From assembly GCA_964035795.1 (NCBI GenBank), contig OZ038323.1:7008018-7072017 (forward strand): a stretch of DNA of 64,000 bases, read 5' to 3'. Made by a program: the position numbers and the translations under genes. This stretch comes from Pterobdella sp. o SKG-2022. Its lineage: Eukaryota; Annelida; Clitellata; Hirudinida; Piscicolidae. The notes under the pieces are model-generated. The model was not told the DNA's origin. It made no database searches and saw only the letters and a list, made by a program, of their open reading frames with translations. Position 1 is the first letter of the stretch; each line of letters opens with the position of its first letter. Of this stretch, positions 35,158 to 49,345 are shown piece after piece.

Positions 35158-38100
35158 ATGATGACTAAGCAACTTGAGCCCTTGAGAGAGTCTAGAGAAG
35201 CAATATTGAACACCCAGCACGATTTTCAGCCACCCTACTTTCCTCCACCCCACCACCCTTTCAACCATGCCTACAACACCAACCATTCCAACTTCCAATC
35301 TTTCAACTCTCCAAACTCTATCCTCCCTATTCCTCCTCCTAACATACACTTTTACAATTATCCATCATCAAATCATCTCAACTACCCTCTTTGCCCTCAA
35401 TCCTTCCACCAACCACACCAAACTACATACAACTCCTTTTATTACACCAACTCGTACCAATATATTCCATCAAACAGTGCTAAAACCCCAACCACATTAA
35501 CTAATGACCTCATAACCTTTCCCCATCGAGACCTCTACACCACATCAGACGCTAAACTTTTCCTCACACCCACCTCCCTCCACAACGAAGTAGACTCACA
35601 CAAAAACTTTCAAAGAACTTGCTCCAAAACACATTTCCTCACACCAAACGTCGAAGGCTCAAACCCGGGTGACTGCTCTTTTAAAGTGATACACCAAAAT
35701 CCTCTCACTGTGCCATTCAACAACACTCCTTGTTACCCACCCCATGGCGATTTAAATGAAGACTTCCAAGTAACTTAATGTTCCATCCATTTTTTCATAT
35801 AGTGGTTTATTGATTAGATTGATTTGACCTAAGTTTAATTGGTTTCCATTGCTATTTCCCATTTGAAAAATACCAAACCACGCCCAACAATCGGTGTATT
35901 TTTGTTGTTTTTACTTGTCATATAGGTCATAAATAAAAATTGAAACCAACCAACAAACCTCTGTGATACGTTGGCAGCATACTGAGACATATGCGAAGGT
36001 ATGGGTATTATCACTTTATTGGAAACAAATGGAAAATTGGGTCACTTTCAAGCATTTGATTAACCCACATCCAACAGTCTATTAATTAATTTTCAAGTTC
36101 TATTAATAAATTATATTTGGTGTTTTTTTGTTTTTCCTTTTTTTAAATTCTTTAGTTTATCTTGGAGTTATTTGAAGTTTTATTATTATTATATTCCGAT
36201 TATTATTAATTAATTCGAAGTTACTCGCATAATTTATTCATTAACAATGCTCATAGAATGAAGAAACTGAAAACTAGCAATTAAGTCAATTTTAATAAAC
36301 TTGATTAACTATTTCATATAATTGAGATTGATCATACATTTGAAATCCTTTCTTACCGATTGGTCATCTGTAAATCCTTTTTCTCCATTGTTTTCATAGA
36401 CTTTTTCTATAAGTTAATCATTATACATAAGAACTAGCTCATATAAACTAAGAACGCAATGATATAGAAAGATTTTTTTGAATAAGAATTTATCGTTGAA
36501 ACCCTACTGAGAGCATAATGAAAATTTTTTCAAAACTTCAAATAGTATTTAACTTCCTACTCAAACTTCCGCAGTTCTTACGATATGTTATCAGCATTTT
36601 TCTTTGAATAACTGTATCTGAACGATCCATATTTTCAACATAACAATAAAAATTTCACGCAAAAAAATAGAACAAAAATTAAAAACACAACAACTATATA
36701 TACAACACAACAAAAGAATCAAAAAAACAACACAACATAAAACCCTCAAACACAACAAACCTGAGTCAACATAAAAAAATGTATTCCAGTCCTAGACTCT
36801 AACAGCACCAAACCACGTCAACTAACACCACACAACACTATAAAAACCCCAAACAGCATACATTTCTGAAACATCACACCAACACTCCAAACAAGGTATC
36901 TGGACAACACTAAGAAACCCCAAATACAATCTCAATAACATCACACAAAACCATCACCCCCACACAACACCAACCAACCCAACAAACATCAACAACACAA
37001 CCTCAACATAAAAAAACACAACCCCAAAACAACCCCACAACTCCAACAACGACACGCAATTAAGCTGATGTTTATGATATCAGTGAAGCATAACCCGATC
37101 AGAAAGTTAAATTGGTCGCGAATTAATGCTTCGATGCTAAACTTTTAAACAAAGAATACCCAATTTTTGTTTAAAGACCCCATGTTTTATTTATATTTGG
37201 AACATTCAACCAAGATTGAACATATCCTATCTGTATATTTATCAAAAATTTGATTAAATCAAAAAATATTTGGAAATATTATCGAAACTGGAGTAAAAAA
37301 CTAAAATTATTATTATCAATAATTTGTTATAAGAACCCATTTAAATGTTATATTAGGGTTATACTTGTGATTCTTATTAATTTGATTTGTATATCCTTTA
37401 ATATAGAATTAATTAAAATAACTCATTATATTATATTTTTCCTTACTAAGACTATTTCTCACAATTTCTCACCATAAAACATAAAAAATTAATCAAACTC
37501 AACAATAAACAAACCTCCAACGATAAAACACAACCGAAGAGCATAAAACAGAAATAGCGACACAGCGTGATAAATTTGAATAACCTCACAACACCAACAT
37601 TGATACAGCATAGATAACAACCATGAAATGATAACTAATTAGCATAACAACACATCCCAACAATACCCTTCGCATCACACATTGTCAATGATATGACATG
37701 TTTGAGCGATTCCAAGGTGGATGGGATGGTTTTGAGGTGATTTCCAAGTGAATGCTTTGTTAGGGGTTTAATTATGGTTAGATTAATAGATTTTCAAGTG
37801 ATTGGGTGATGGTGTATGTTGATAGTGGTACGTAATAGTATTAGAAGTTGTGTTAATAGGAGAGATGCTATTACTACTTGTGCTGGCAACAGTGAAGTAA
37901 TACTATAAGTATTTTTGTAATTGATGTTAGTAACAGTAAAACAATAAACTCACTTCATAATTCTTTGGAAACTTCAAGCGCCTCTGAAGAGAAGCTTTTT
38001 TTTAAATTGTGAGCTTTATAATGATGGTTATTGATATTAAGCGGTGCCGAGAATATTTTTATTTAAAAGTTGTCTCTGTAGATTTTGAGCTTTTAAAAAT

Positions 38101-38409
38101 TCAAAAAAACACTTTTATTAACTGAAAAACATGAAGTTTTTGTGAAAATAAAGTGTTTGGTTTGAGTTTTCCACTGTACTAAGATAATATAGTTTTTCTA
38201 ATGGTTTTACTTTGTGCTTATGTGACTTGAATGAAAATTCAAGTTTTTTTGGTAGTAGAACACGGGCTTGGGGCCTGTGTACAATCATGAGGCCAATTAA
38301 AATAGGCACACTACAAACAATTAGTTAATAAAGATGAAAGAGAAAGATGTGAATAAAAAGTAAACAAAAAATGAGCTCATTGAAAAAACGAACGCGCACA
38401 CGCACAAGC

Positions 38410-38444
<35 letters not shown>

Positions 38445-41400
38445 CAAATCACTCAATATAAATAGTTATCTGTCTTTTATACCTGCAGATTAGACCCTCT
38501 TACTTTTTTTTTCATCTCAAGTTATGCCCCAGGGCTAGGCTTTCAAGCCTGTTCTGCTCTCCTGATCCTTCAAGTAGCCATCTTTAACCCCATCTCTCAA
38601 CCTCTCTTTCTCCTTCCCTGTCTCTATGTGGAATGTTTTTCTTTCTGTTGTTTGATGTGTTTTGCTGTGGTTTCATTTAATGATAATTTTAAATTTAAAA
38701 AATTTGATTTATTGTTCTTATTATTGGACATTTTGATTTATTAGAAATTTTTCATCAAAATTTATTTTTATCTATTCAAAAATACTTTTAGCATCGTTGC
38801 ATCGATTTCGGACTATTTCCTATATTTTAAATTTCATCAGTTGTGCGCGTGTGTTGATGTGAGTGATTCATACACTTTTAATGGTTTTGAACGCTTTGAT
38901 GAAATGTAATTGAGGCGATTGTAAGATGAACAATAAAAGAGCATTTAATGATATCCATGTGGAGTGTGCTCTATTATGACCAAATTATTTTAAATCATTT
39001 ATTCACTAAAAAGCTAAAATATCAATTAAAATTATTCAAAAAACCCTCAGTACACGACACAACGCCACACGTGGCACGATGTATTTTTTGTAATTGAAAT
39101 TAAAATTAGATTTAATATTGAATATATACCTCCAACGTCGTGTGGTGATTAGTTGTATCTTTCATTACGTCATAACATGGCGGTGAACAAAAGAAAAGGA
39201 TTTGATAAGATCCTTTATGTTTAAAATTTGAGTTTGAAGATTATAATGGTGTTTTATTCAATTATTTTGAAAAAATGGAGTCAAAATATGCATTTATCGC
39301 CAAAAAATGAATTATGAGTGATAAAAACAAAAATGAAATGAATTAAAAATCTTGAAACTGACAGTGTTAAACATCATAGTAGTGAAAGTCAGATAGTATT
39401 ATTCAGTACATCACTACTAAGCAAACCATCCACACCACACAAACCATCTACACCACACAAACCATCCACACTACACAAACCATCCACATTACACAAACCA
39501 CACCACACAAACCATCCACACCACACAAACCATCCACACCACACAAACCATCCACACCACACAAACCACACCACACAAACCATCCACACCACACAAACCA
39601 CACCACACAAACCATCCACACCACACAAACCATCCACACCACACAAACCACACCACACCACACAAACCATCCACACCACACAAACCACACCACACCACAC
39701 CACACAAACCATCCACACCACACAAACTATCCACACCACACAAACCATCCACACCACACAAACCATTCACACTACACAAACAATCCATACCACACAAGCC
39801 ATCCACACCACACCATACAAACCATCCAAACAACACCACACAAACCATCCAAACCACACCACAAAAACCATCCACACCACACCACACCATACCACAAAAA
39901 CCACACCACACCACACAAACAACACCACCCACACCAACATAAAGCAATATAGATCACCCTAAATCACTTTAAATTAAAAACAATGCATATAACAAGTTAA
40001 CCTACACCGACATTTGACACAGTAAAAGAATTCAAAAAGATCATTTTTCAATTATTTGGCTTTATCCATTGTTGTTTATTGTCAACACCAATCACTTTCC
40101 AATGCATCAGTTGTTGATCTGGCTTTGAGGCAGATTTATTATGGCAACATTCGTTTTAAGAATTGCACTTGATTTTGTTGGAATGACCTATCCATTAGCA
40201 AAAAAATTTTTTCTTATTATTATGATTATTGTTTAATTTTTATCATTCAAATTATAATTAATTTATTTTTATTTCCATTTTTACTGTTCTCATTCTTGAA
40301 ACTAATACTATTATTTAGATCGATTAATTCTATTAAACTTAACACACGGCACAAATGGTTCTTACAGATGTGTGATGACTCGGGCAGCAACGAATCTGAA
40401 GGAAATCAAGGTGGGTATCAAGTGTTACTATATATAACACTATCATCATTTTTTTGTTGTATTTTTCTACAACAATTGTTTTCCCACACTATAACACTAG
40501 ATCATATGAAACTAAATATCACCACAAAACATGCCACCACACTTCACATCACTACACAACACATAAACTCACACCCCTCCCAGTCACCACACATCACCTA
40601 CCACCCAACCAGTCACCACACATTTTCTCCTCCATCATTTCAGCCACCACAAATGACATCGATACATCAAGCGGTGATTATTTTTGCTCAGTGCCAGGCA
40701 GATTGTCATTGCTGTCTTCAACTTCAAAGTACAAGGTAGTGTGGTGTCTTCACTGGTTGCAACTTGTTTCAGATGTATTTGTTGATATTCTTTAGTGTTT
40801 AATTTCAATTTTGTAATGTTTTGTGTAAAGCTTAGCACGGGAACTGGATTTGATGTAATGAAATGCATAGATGTAATTTTGAGTTTCACAATGAAAATTT
40901 AACATCCTTATAGTTGTTGAAGTAAATAAAAAATATTATTGTTATGAAAAAATACAGGTCATGCACTTTTCTTAACTACAGACAAACAATAAACTCAAAA
41001 ATACAAATGAATACAATAAAAATGAAAAAATTCAAACACAAAGAAATTATAAACAGATACAAACAAACAAATTTAAACATACACAAACAAAAATAAACCT
41101 ACAAAAACAAACAAATATAGACAAACAAACACAAACAAGCACATACAAACACAAACAAGCACATACAAACACAAACACCCACCACAGGTGACACTGGCAG
41201 AAGTGCAACGCAGACTCAGTTCTCCAGAATGTCTCAATGCTTCATTGCTGGGTGGGGTACTTCGCAGGTGATAATAACAATAATAACCATATAATAATAT
41301 CAATAATAATAAAAACTATAAGAAAAATATTAAAAAATAAAAACAATCATCCCACTCATAATAAACAAGATGATGGGTAAAGGGAAATAAGCAAAATAAA

Positions 41401-44080
41401 TTAATAATAATTATTTCATTATAATAAAAATAACAATAAGAATAACAATACAAAAAATGATGGTGAAAGTAAAAGAAAAAAAAAAAATAATAGCAATACA
41501 ATAATACCACTAATAATAAAAAACACTAAAACTCATGAGCACACACAGAAACACATATACATAGATCGCCGGAGGCCTTAAAAGCTACATCTCTCCACCA
41601 ATCATCACCATCATTCATAATAATAATAATAAAAATAATAATAATAATAATAAAAATAAAAATAATAATAATAAAAATAATCATAGTAATTTTAAAAAAT
41701 AATAAAAAATAACAATATTAACAATTTTATTACTTTTTAATGAAAATTTAAATTTTTTATCCTCAACCACTATCTAAAAGTTCTAAAAAATCCTACTAAT
41801 CCTCATTTCTATGGTGCTGAAAGAATATTACCAATCATATTTTCAGAATGAATCATACATCAAAAACAGACGAAAAAAATAAATAATAAAGAAAATTAAA
41901 TTCCACCTACACTATAAAATTAGTAAACATAACCAAACACACACAAACAACATAATAAAACAAACACACAAACAAACCCTAAAAAAAAAACATAAACACC
42001 CGAAGAAAACACAAATACAAACACACACTCATACACAGAGCCAAATCTAAAAACGGAGGCAAAGCGTTAAGAGACAAGTTAAATAAGATTGGGGTTCCAC
42101 TGCCAGCTGGGAGGAGAAAGGCTGCTACAATCACCTTGTTTACAGCTCTTGTGGAAGGTTAGAGGAAAGAGGGTAGTTGAGGCTGGGAGATGGGTGAAGG
42201 TGGGATGAGGTTCTGAAAGTGAAAATAGTTGAGTGTTTGATGGTGGGGGTGAGTAAAGATGGTGTAATTTAGGTGAAAGTGTGGGTGGTGGATCAGTTCA
42301 GAGTGGTTTGTTGGGTTTGCTTGTTGCTAGTGGAGTTAAATGACTGTGAGGTTGGGTACTAAGCTGTGAAATGTTTAACAGGTTTTGAAGTTGATTTCAA
42401 AGTTTCTGCTTATAGTTTATGGTTGCGTAATTCTACAATTTAAGACAAAACACATAAAACAATCATTAGTAAGACTCAGACTTTAAAAGCGTAGGTTTCT
42501 GAGCTGTCACACACAAGTACACAACAATGGAAGACCATTGATAAGCTTTCCATGCGCTCAACTGGCTGGAAACTGCCACGCAATTGATTATAAACATTTC
42601 TATGCTCGTTACCTCAGTTCCCTTTTCGTTCATGAGCAAAAATTTGTTGATATGGTTATTACTTTCGTGAATGTACTTGAATATATACACAAAGTTAATA
42701 AACATGAGAACAAATATACAAAGAATGATAAAAACAACAACAAAAATGTGAAAAAATTGGAGAAAAAACATTAAAAAACAAAAAACACAGGAGAGGCGAA
42801 CAAGCTTTCTCGAGACTTTTCTTTTCTGTGTCAAACGGAGTTTCCCGCCAAACAACTGGCAGAATACGTCTGCAAAAAGATGCAGCCGAAACGAGATGGT
42901 GATGATAATGATACACAAAATGATAATCTTCAAGATCGGAAACACATGGTGATTTCGGCCAGGTTAGTTTGAGGGTTGAGTTGAAAAAATCAATAACTAA
43001 TAATTTGTATAAAAACAAACTTATGTTTTAATACCATTTACATAGATACAAAATATTGAAAACATAAATAGTTTATAAATAAACAACAAAAATTCAAAAT
43101 AATTAAACGGAAGTTGTAGCATCCAATTAAGCGCCTCATAAAGCTTGAATAGCTCGAGGTGATCATGTCGGTTCAAATTAATTGCCCCTTAAAATGTTTA
43201 TCTCGCTTAACTTTTACTCCTCCATCTTTGACTTTCAACCTTTTTATTTTGTCTTTATTATAATCAAGATTATAAGTAAAAATATAGTTTAACCATTTAA
43301 ACGTTCTTCCATTTTAATAAATAGTTTGAAACGTTAAAATATATTATAACATCATCAACAAAACGTGAAAAGAACTGAAATAGTCAAAATAAAATTAACT
43401 CCAACCAAGACTTATCGATTTATTGACTGAAAGTTGAACTTTTATTAATAATGACATAACTTCAAAATCATGAAGATCTTCATTCTTGGTCTATAATTCT
43501 ATGAAAAAAGTCTGAGTTTATCATTTCATAACTGCTTCACCCATAAACTCATGTACAACAATCGATAGCATAACTGTTGTTTTAAATAAATTTTATCAAT
43601 AGCATTTTAAATGAATAAGTTTATTTTTGCAAGACTTTTTTTACACCCAGGACACTGCTGAAAGAGCTGATAGAAATCATAGGGGAAGAGACCCCAGCAG
43701 AGAATGTAGCGTCGTCCAGCCCTCCACCCTCCAAGACCTCCATCCATCGCCATCTTCACCACTTCTCTCTCATCACACACACCTTTGGTAATACCGCTAT
43801 TCAGGCTGTGTTGCTCAGCTTACAAACATGTTTCTCAGAAATGATAAAGTGCCTAGAGAAAAAAAACAAAAACAAAAATGAACAGAAAAATGATAAAAAA
43901 GATACGGATCCTTACGGGAGTCTTGTTTGTAAAGATGGATGTAAAAATATCAAAAAGATTTCAGAATGTTCGACAGATGTCGCTCTCAAAGATCTCAACA
44001 ACAACACTAATATGCTTAACGAAACCCCACCCAACCACCTCCCATCAACCGTTATGAACAGTCATTTGTGCAGTAATTAA
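35158..44080 (+). CDS. TFAP2: transcription factor AP-2
   Basis: Dimeric DNA-binding transcription factor. Exons with agreeing phase: 35158-35769, 40368-40410, 40644-40735, 41188-41267, 42039-42157, 42791-42962, 43651-44080; 515 aa as read. The N-terminal exon is Pro/Asn/His-rich and carries the activation motif [13 protein letters not shown] (PY motif). The DNA-binding half is strongly conserved: [90 protein letters not shown]. The helix-span-helix dimerisation part continues to [20 protein letters not shown]. It diverges from vertebrate AP-2 in the linker after HMVISAR, where the family's usual Lys/Asp-rich segment is replaced by a short Pro/Ser piece, and in a Lys/Asn-rich C-terminal tail. 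An earlier short N-terminal exon may exist upstream, as in vertebrate genes; ATG 35158 could then be internal. Confidence 0.93.
35770..40367 (+). other. long first recognised TFAP2 intron
   Basis: 4.6 kb. Contains A/C-rich low-complexity sequence at 36640-37060 and 37490-37680, a CA run at about 38395-38446, and the 18-bp minisatellite at 39420-39930. A short less AT-rich patch at 38470-38640 has no exon I can support. Confidence 0.55.
39420..39935. repeat. 18-bp minisatellite in TFAP2 intron
   Basis: Variants of CCATCCACACCACACAAA repeated about 28 times, some units shortened to ACCACACAAACC. The plus strand is practically free of G. The Cys/Val/Trp-rich minus-strand open frames across it are repeat translations, not genes. 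Confidence 0.95.
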
Positions 44081-44709
44081 CCTCAGTTCACTTTTCATCG
44101 TTTTTTATCTTTCTATGTTATATTTTTAGAGTATTTTGAACCTTGCATTTTAAATTTCAAATCAATTTTCATCAAGCTTTATCAAAAAGTAATTTTTTCG
44201 CAATTAGTGTTTGGCGTGTTCAAATGGACTATCGATCCAGTATTTTGTTGGCAGAAACAATATATTCAGGTGAGCAGACATGTATCTATGGTGAAAGACT
44301 CGGTAAAAAAATAATTTTTTATAGGAAAAATCTCAATAAAATAAATTATACAGTGAAAGACCATAAAAATATAATATAAAACTAAATTCAGTTTTTCACA
44401 AAAAAATTTTTGAAGAGCAGAAGAATTTAATAAGAAATTCCATTTAAGGGTTATAATTATTATTTTGAACAAGTTTAATTATACTATCAAATAGTGCTTA
44501 TAAAACAGGATTTTAATTTTACAAAATGGAACTTATGAATAAATAATTAAACTTTGTAATTTAAATTTACTTTTAAAATTAAATACTTCTAAAATTTTGT
44601 ACAAAAATAGCACTTACCAAATATAATACACCAAAAACTATTTAAATTTGTAAAAATATGCATATGAACACTGGCACATAACATCATTATGAATGGTCAA
44701 GAAAATAGC
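44081..44709. other. convergent spacer TFAP2 / unknown membrane protein
   Basis: AT-rich 3' UTR and spacer between two converging genes; no further feature seen. Confidence 0.5.
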
Positions 44710-47700
44710 CTAGTGTGGTTTGTTGGGTGAGTTTCGCGCGTATCTGAGAAGAATGGCGCGAAACTTTCTGAGGATTTGCTTTTTGAACTCAACGTTAAAA
44801 GTTCTCATTTTGGCGCTTACTTCTTGTAGTTGTTTGTCGGTGATGGTCTGCAGGATATGTACCAGGTGCGGTATACTTTCATACACGATGCAATAAGGAA
44901 AAGCTTGATAGAAATCAGATAGTCTGAGCCAATAAAGGTTGTCATGGTACGAATACTCAGATTTGGGATCAGGAACGTGCTTCTGCGACGGGTCGGGGGA
45001 CACCACTGATTTCTGCATCCTCTTTCCAGCAAAGGCCCCCTCAAAGGTTCTTTCATGCATCATAAAGTACCTGACAAACCACCCGGTCAAAAGCTGCGGC
45101 GAGGGCACAAAAAGAGGGATGTTCATGCGGTACTGCTCGAATATACTCATCACTGACACCTGGTACGGCACTTGCACTATCCCTCGGTACTGGGCAGCCT
45201 GCTTGTACTCATAATGCTCCATCTTCGACAAAGACACGTTGCATTTGACCTGATGGGGAAATTAATGAGTTGGAAGATTCTGAGAAATAAAATATTTTTG
45301 AAATAATAAATATGAGCAAAATATCAAAATTTGAACAAAAATTCAAAAATATCAAAATACGAAAATTAAATTTTTCAAAAGATTTTTAAATATTTTAATG
45401 ACGATTAAAATTTTCGGAGAATAAGTAAAGTGTTTCCAAAATATTAACACTTCAACTATTAACCATTCAAACCCACCACGTCGCAGAACGCCTTGAACTC
45501 CTCATGGAACACCTTCACAAATCCCTTGTCTCTCCTTCTCAGAAAGAAATACTTATTCGTGGTACCTGTGTAGTCTGCCCCGGTGTAATCACAGACACTA
45601 GGGATATGATAGGTGTTCACACCCGAGTAATACTTGATGAATTCCGAGTCGTACAGGTTGTTTCCACTAAAAACATTCCATGGCTTCTTCGCCAGTTCTC
45701 TATAGTCATTGTTCAGTCTATCTAATCGTTCTTTTGTGTACCTTCCTACGTCATACCTTTTTGGATGTGATTGGATGAGGGCGTGAATATAACTAAGTTA
45801 ATAATTAGATTGATAAAAACATAGGCTAACGTTCTATGCTAAGGCTATACTTATCGAAAATTATCACTTTTGTTTTCAATAAATGTTTTGAAAACATTCT
45901 TCGCCTTTAATGTTCACAAAAATAAATAGATTAATGAGAAAATAAATAAATATCATAATAAATGGTAATAAACTAATAGTATTGGACTGAATTGTGATAA
46001 AAGGCACACTAATGTATTGAAACGATTCTTAACAGATATTTTTAGAATTTTTAAAATAAAAATGTAATCATTTCTTCGTGTCTTCTCTGTACCGTTTCAA
46101 TTTTAGTATATTTAACCTCGAAGGCTTACATATACTAAAACAAAAATTCGTCAAGCGTCCTATATTTTTTAGCTGAATAAAAATGTATCAGAATATTGCT
46201 TTTTTTTTGAAGTTATTTGAAAAAAAAATAAATCTATTCAAAGAAAGAATTTATAAAAGAATTTTGTATCACGCACACTGTACTATGGAAGCATACCTGT
46301 TTACTCAACCCTTAAGAAAAGGAGCATTAAATAAATATGATAAAGTTGAACAAGATTCTTGTGTTTAATTAATTCATGTCTCTATATATATCATATATTT
46401 AGAGTAGCCTTTGAATAGAACATTGTTAATATCAATAGCTCCAATCATTAGTTTTTCTAATGAAATAGTAACATTTTCTCCAATTAATCTTGTCGTTCTT
46501 GATTTAAATATTCATAGTTAAATCTAAATATAATTATAACATTTTTTAACCACTTTTTTTATGGTTCATGGTAAGGCTAAAGTTATATAAAAATCTTTTT
46601 TAGACATAATAAATGAATCTGAATTTTGTTTCATTTTGAAGGTTATGAAAAAAAAATATTTTTGTGAAATAAATTCAAAATTTCGCAAAAAATTGCTGTT
46701 TGAAATATAATTTTAAGCTTATCTATACCTTCAAAATTAACTGCTCAAAGCTAGATTCATTTGTTTAAAATCAATACAATCTTAAACTCTTATATGAACA
46801 GTCTAATATTGATCAAGAAAAGTTTTCATATTTACATGCTTCAAAAATAATTAATAACTTTATAGTTTTCACCCATTAGACATCCACTAATTGGTAGTGA
46901 AAGCTAATGTGACATTACAATGCTTTGAAAAAACGCCTTAAATTGAGTATGCATTCATGCGAGAAAGTACTATAAATAGTTGTTTACAAAAATTTCTGAA
47001 AATTTTGGTAGTCGCTTATAATATATATGATTTTCTATTATCACACAAGCCAGATCTTCTTTCACAGAAGCAATTCAGCCGGGAAATGTGGCTTTTAACG
47101 ATAAACTAAAATTTCTAAAGTTCAATCAATAAACACAAAAAAATTGAATGAACCTAGTAGTGGCTTGCACAAAAACACTTTTGTTCAACTTTCCATAGAT
47201 CTGACATAAAGAAGCAGGGTACCCGCAATACACTACGTCTACTGATTTCATTTCATCATTATTTGTGTATGCTTTTATGTATTCATCCTCCACTTTTGGG
47301 TCCAAGTTCAATACATTGTTTCCTTTTAACACCTGTGTTGGCGGTTGAGGTGAATGTTTGATGACGAATCTGTTGTTATATTTCATTTATTATATTTGAA
47401 CCCTTATTATATTATATGAATTTTTTGAATTTTTTTTTAATTTTGCAACTATGCCTAATATTTTATCTTTTTAATTAATTTTCTTACAGTATTCTCACTG
47501 TGTTTATAGAAGTATCAAATCTAAGTTTTTTATAATATATTTACTATTTATTCATTTGACAAAGAACACTAAGAAATGACACCACACCTTCAATCCTAAT
47601 TGAGCTGTACAGTTATGCCAAGAACATCTCCAAGGGTCAAGATTATAATCTTTTACCTGAATTGAATGGTGGTGGGTTAAAGAAGAAATGCTAAACTATG

Positions 47701-49345
47701 GGTGGTGGTGAGTTTGGCAGAAGGGAAGGCGATAGATTATGAGTGATGGAGGGAGTGATTGGCTACGGGGGTAATGGGTGGATTTATGGGAGAGCATTGC
47801 TGGGCTTTTAAGAAGTGTTGTAGGGGTCAAATTTTGTGTTTGGGGGATATTTGAGTATTTTGGGGCTTGGGTGCTTAAAAAAATATGTGGACAAGTTGGT
47901 CTATAGGGTAGGCGTTGTGTTAATTTGTAAAGCTTTGATGACTTGTGAAAGTTCGACTGAGATTTTGAGTAAATTTCATAGAATCATTCAAATGTCTTTT
48001 AAATAATAATTTAAGAAATATTACATCTATTATAGAAAATTTCCAATAATTTTAGTGAAATAAAAGGAAAAGATATGAGTTTTGTCTTATCCTAAACTTT
48101 TGGTCTATTATTCAGTCCTAGTTGGAGGCTCAGGTGTGATGGGGATGAGAAAAGGTTGACGGTAGAACTTTGTTGATTAGATAGGTTATATGTAAGATAT
48201 GCCGTATAAGTATCAATGTTATTTTAAATGTTTGCTACCAAGTTTAAAAGCTGGAAAATGCTGCAAGGTCGAAGCGGAATAAACGGATTATGTAGGGGTT
48301 TGTGAGATGTTCTAAAGTCTAATCAAATTTGATTTATTTAATAATAATTTTAATGAAAACGGTATAGAATATTTTCCATTATTACATCAAAGACGTTTTT
48401 TGCCACCCTTAAGCTTATGTGCATTGATTTTGCTTTGTTTCCTTATGAATATGATAAAGTGTGTTTTCATTGATTTTACACTTTTCTATAGGAGTGTTTC
48501 GAATAATATTTTTCATCTATTTTAGAGATTTTGTGTCTGATTGAATACTATTGCTACTACTATTAATCATAATATGATATTTGATGTTAATCATGTTTTA
48601 ATATAATAATGAGATTAAATAAAAACGCCTAACTCAACATATGGTCGTTTATTGCTGTATTACAATGCTTCTCACAAAAGTTGCACTTTTATTAGTTTAA
48701 GAATTTGTAATAAAGTACAAGGATAAAATAAAACTACACGAAACAACAAAAAGAATTAAAGACAAAAAAAAAACCCGATGCAACCTTATTTGACAACACA
48801 TCAGCCACGTCACTAGAAACACAACACTAGAAACCTAAAAAAAATGAAAAAAAAACACGAACCTCAACTCCAAAGTCTTTAACAATGTTGGTGACATCCT
48901 TAATCGGAGTCATATGCCACTCAGTTGCCCACATAACTAACGGTTTTTTGTGGAAAATTCTCTTTCCAATGATACGAGCCGATGGTGGCAGTATAGATTC
49001 GTTCTTGATCTCAACCCAAGCTTCTCCATCTTCGACGTCATCTTCTATTTCTCTACCCTCCAAGAAATTCTTCAAGCGGTCGCCGATGCCCGTGTACGTC
49101 CAGTCTGCCTGCTCAAGAGGGGCTAAAACAATTGGCTTCTTTTCAGGTTTGTAGAAGTATTTTTTTGTTATTGATATTTGTTTTTGCAGTAGTAATCTGT
49201 AGCTATCAAAGAGTGTATAAATGAGAAGGCAGACAGCTGCGAAGATGAAGGTGAATAATATTGATTTTGATTTGAAGGAGAAGAACTTCATTTCGGAAGA
49301 AATGTTTTCAAAGAAAATTAAAGAAAATAAAGTAGATAGCTTCAC
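44710..49345 (-). CDS. type II membrane protein of unknown function (possible glycosyltransferase-like)
   Basis: Five exons, phases agree: 48863-49345, 47586-47656, 47154-47369, 45477-45756, 44710-45249; 529 aa. A short basic cytoplasmic start is followed by one hydrophobic segment at about residues 28-46 (ILFTFIFAAVCLLIYTLF) and a long lumenal-type part, the layout of Golgi type II enzymes. Recognisable blocks are PLVMWATEWHMTPIKDV, WRCSWHNC, VDVVYCGYPASLCQIY, VQATTRYDVGRYTKERL, NNLYDSEFIKYYSG, YRGIVQVPYQVSVMSIFEQY and DNLYWLRLSDFY. I recall similar uncharacterised proteins in other invertebrates (pattern: xxMW(S/A)T(D/E)xHxxPIxD ... ATTRYExGR) but know no function. The split-domain look and the IPLFVPS block suggest a glycosyltransferase; this is inference. 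The 71-base exon was placed from splice phase and the family pattern, so it is the weakest. Confidence 0.75.
45757..47153 (-). other. intron of the unknown type II protein gene
   Basis: 1.4 kb of AT-rich intron. Nothing recognisable beyond short AT-rich open frames. Confidence 0.55.

Noticed and set aside
38470..38640. Less AT-rich patch in the TFAP2 intron as an alternative exon
   Set aside because: Open on both strands but with no AP-2-like sequence and no matched splice sites.
39389..39957. Cys/Val/Trp-rich minus-strand open frames
   Set aside because: They are translations of the 18-bp minisatellite and occur in several frames at once.
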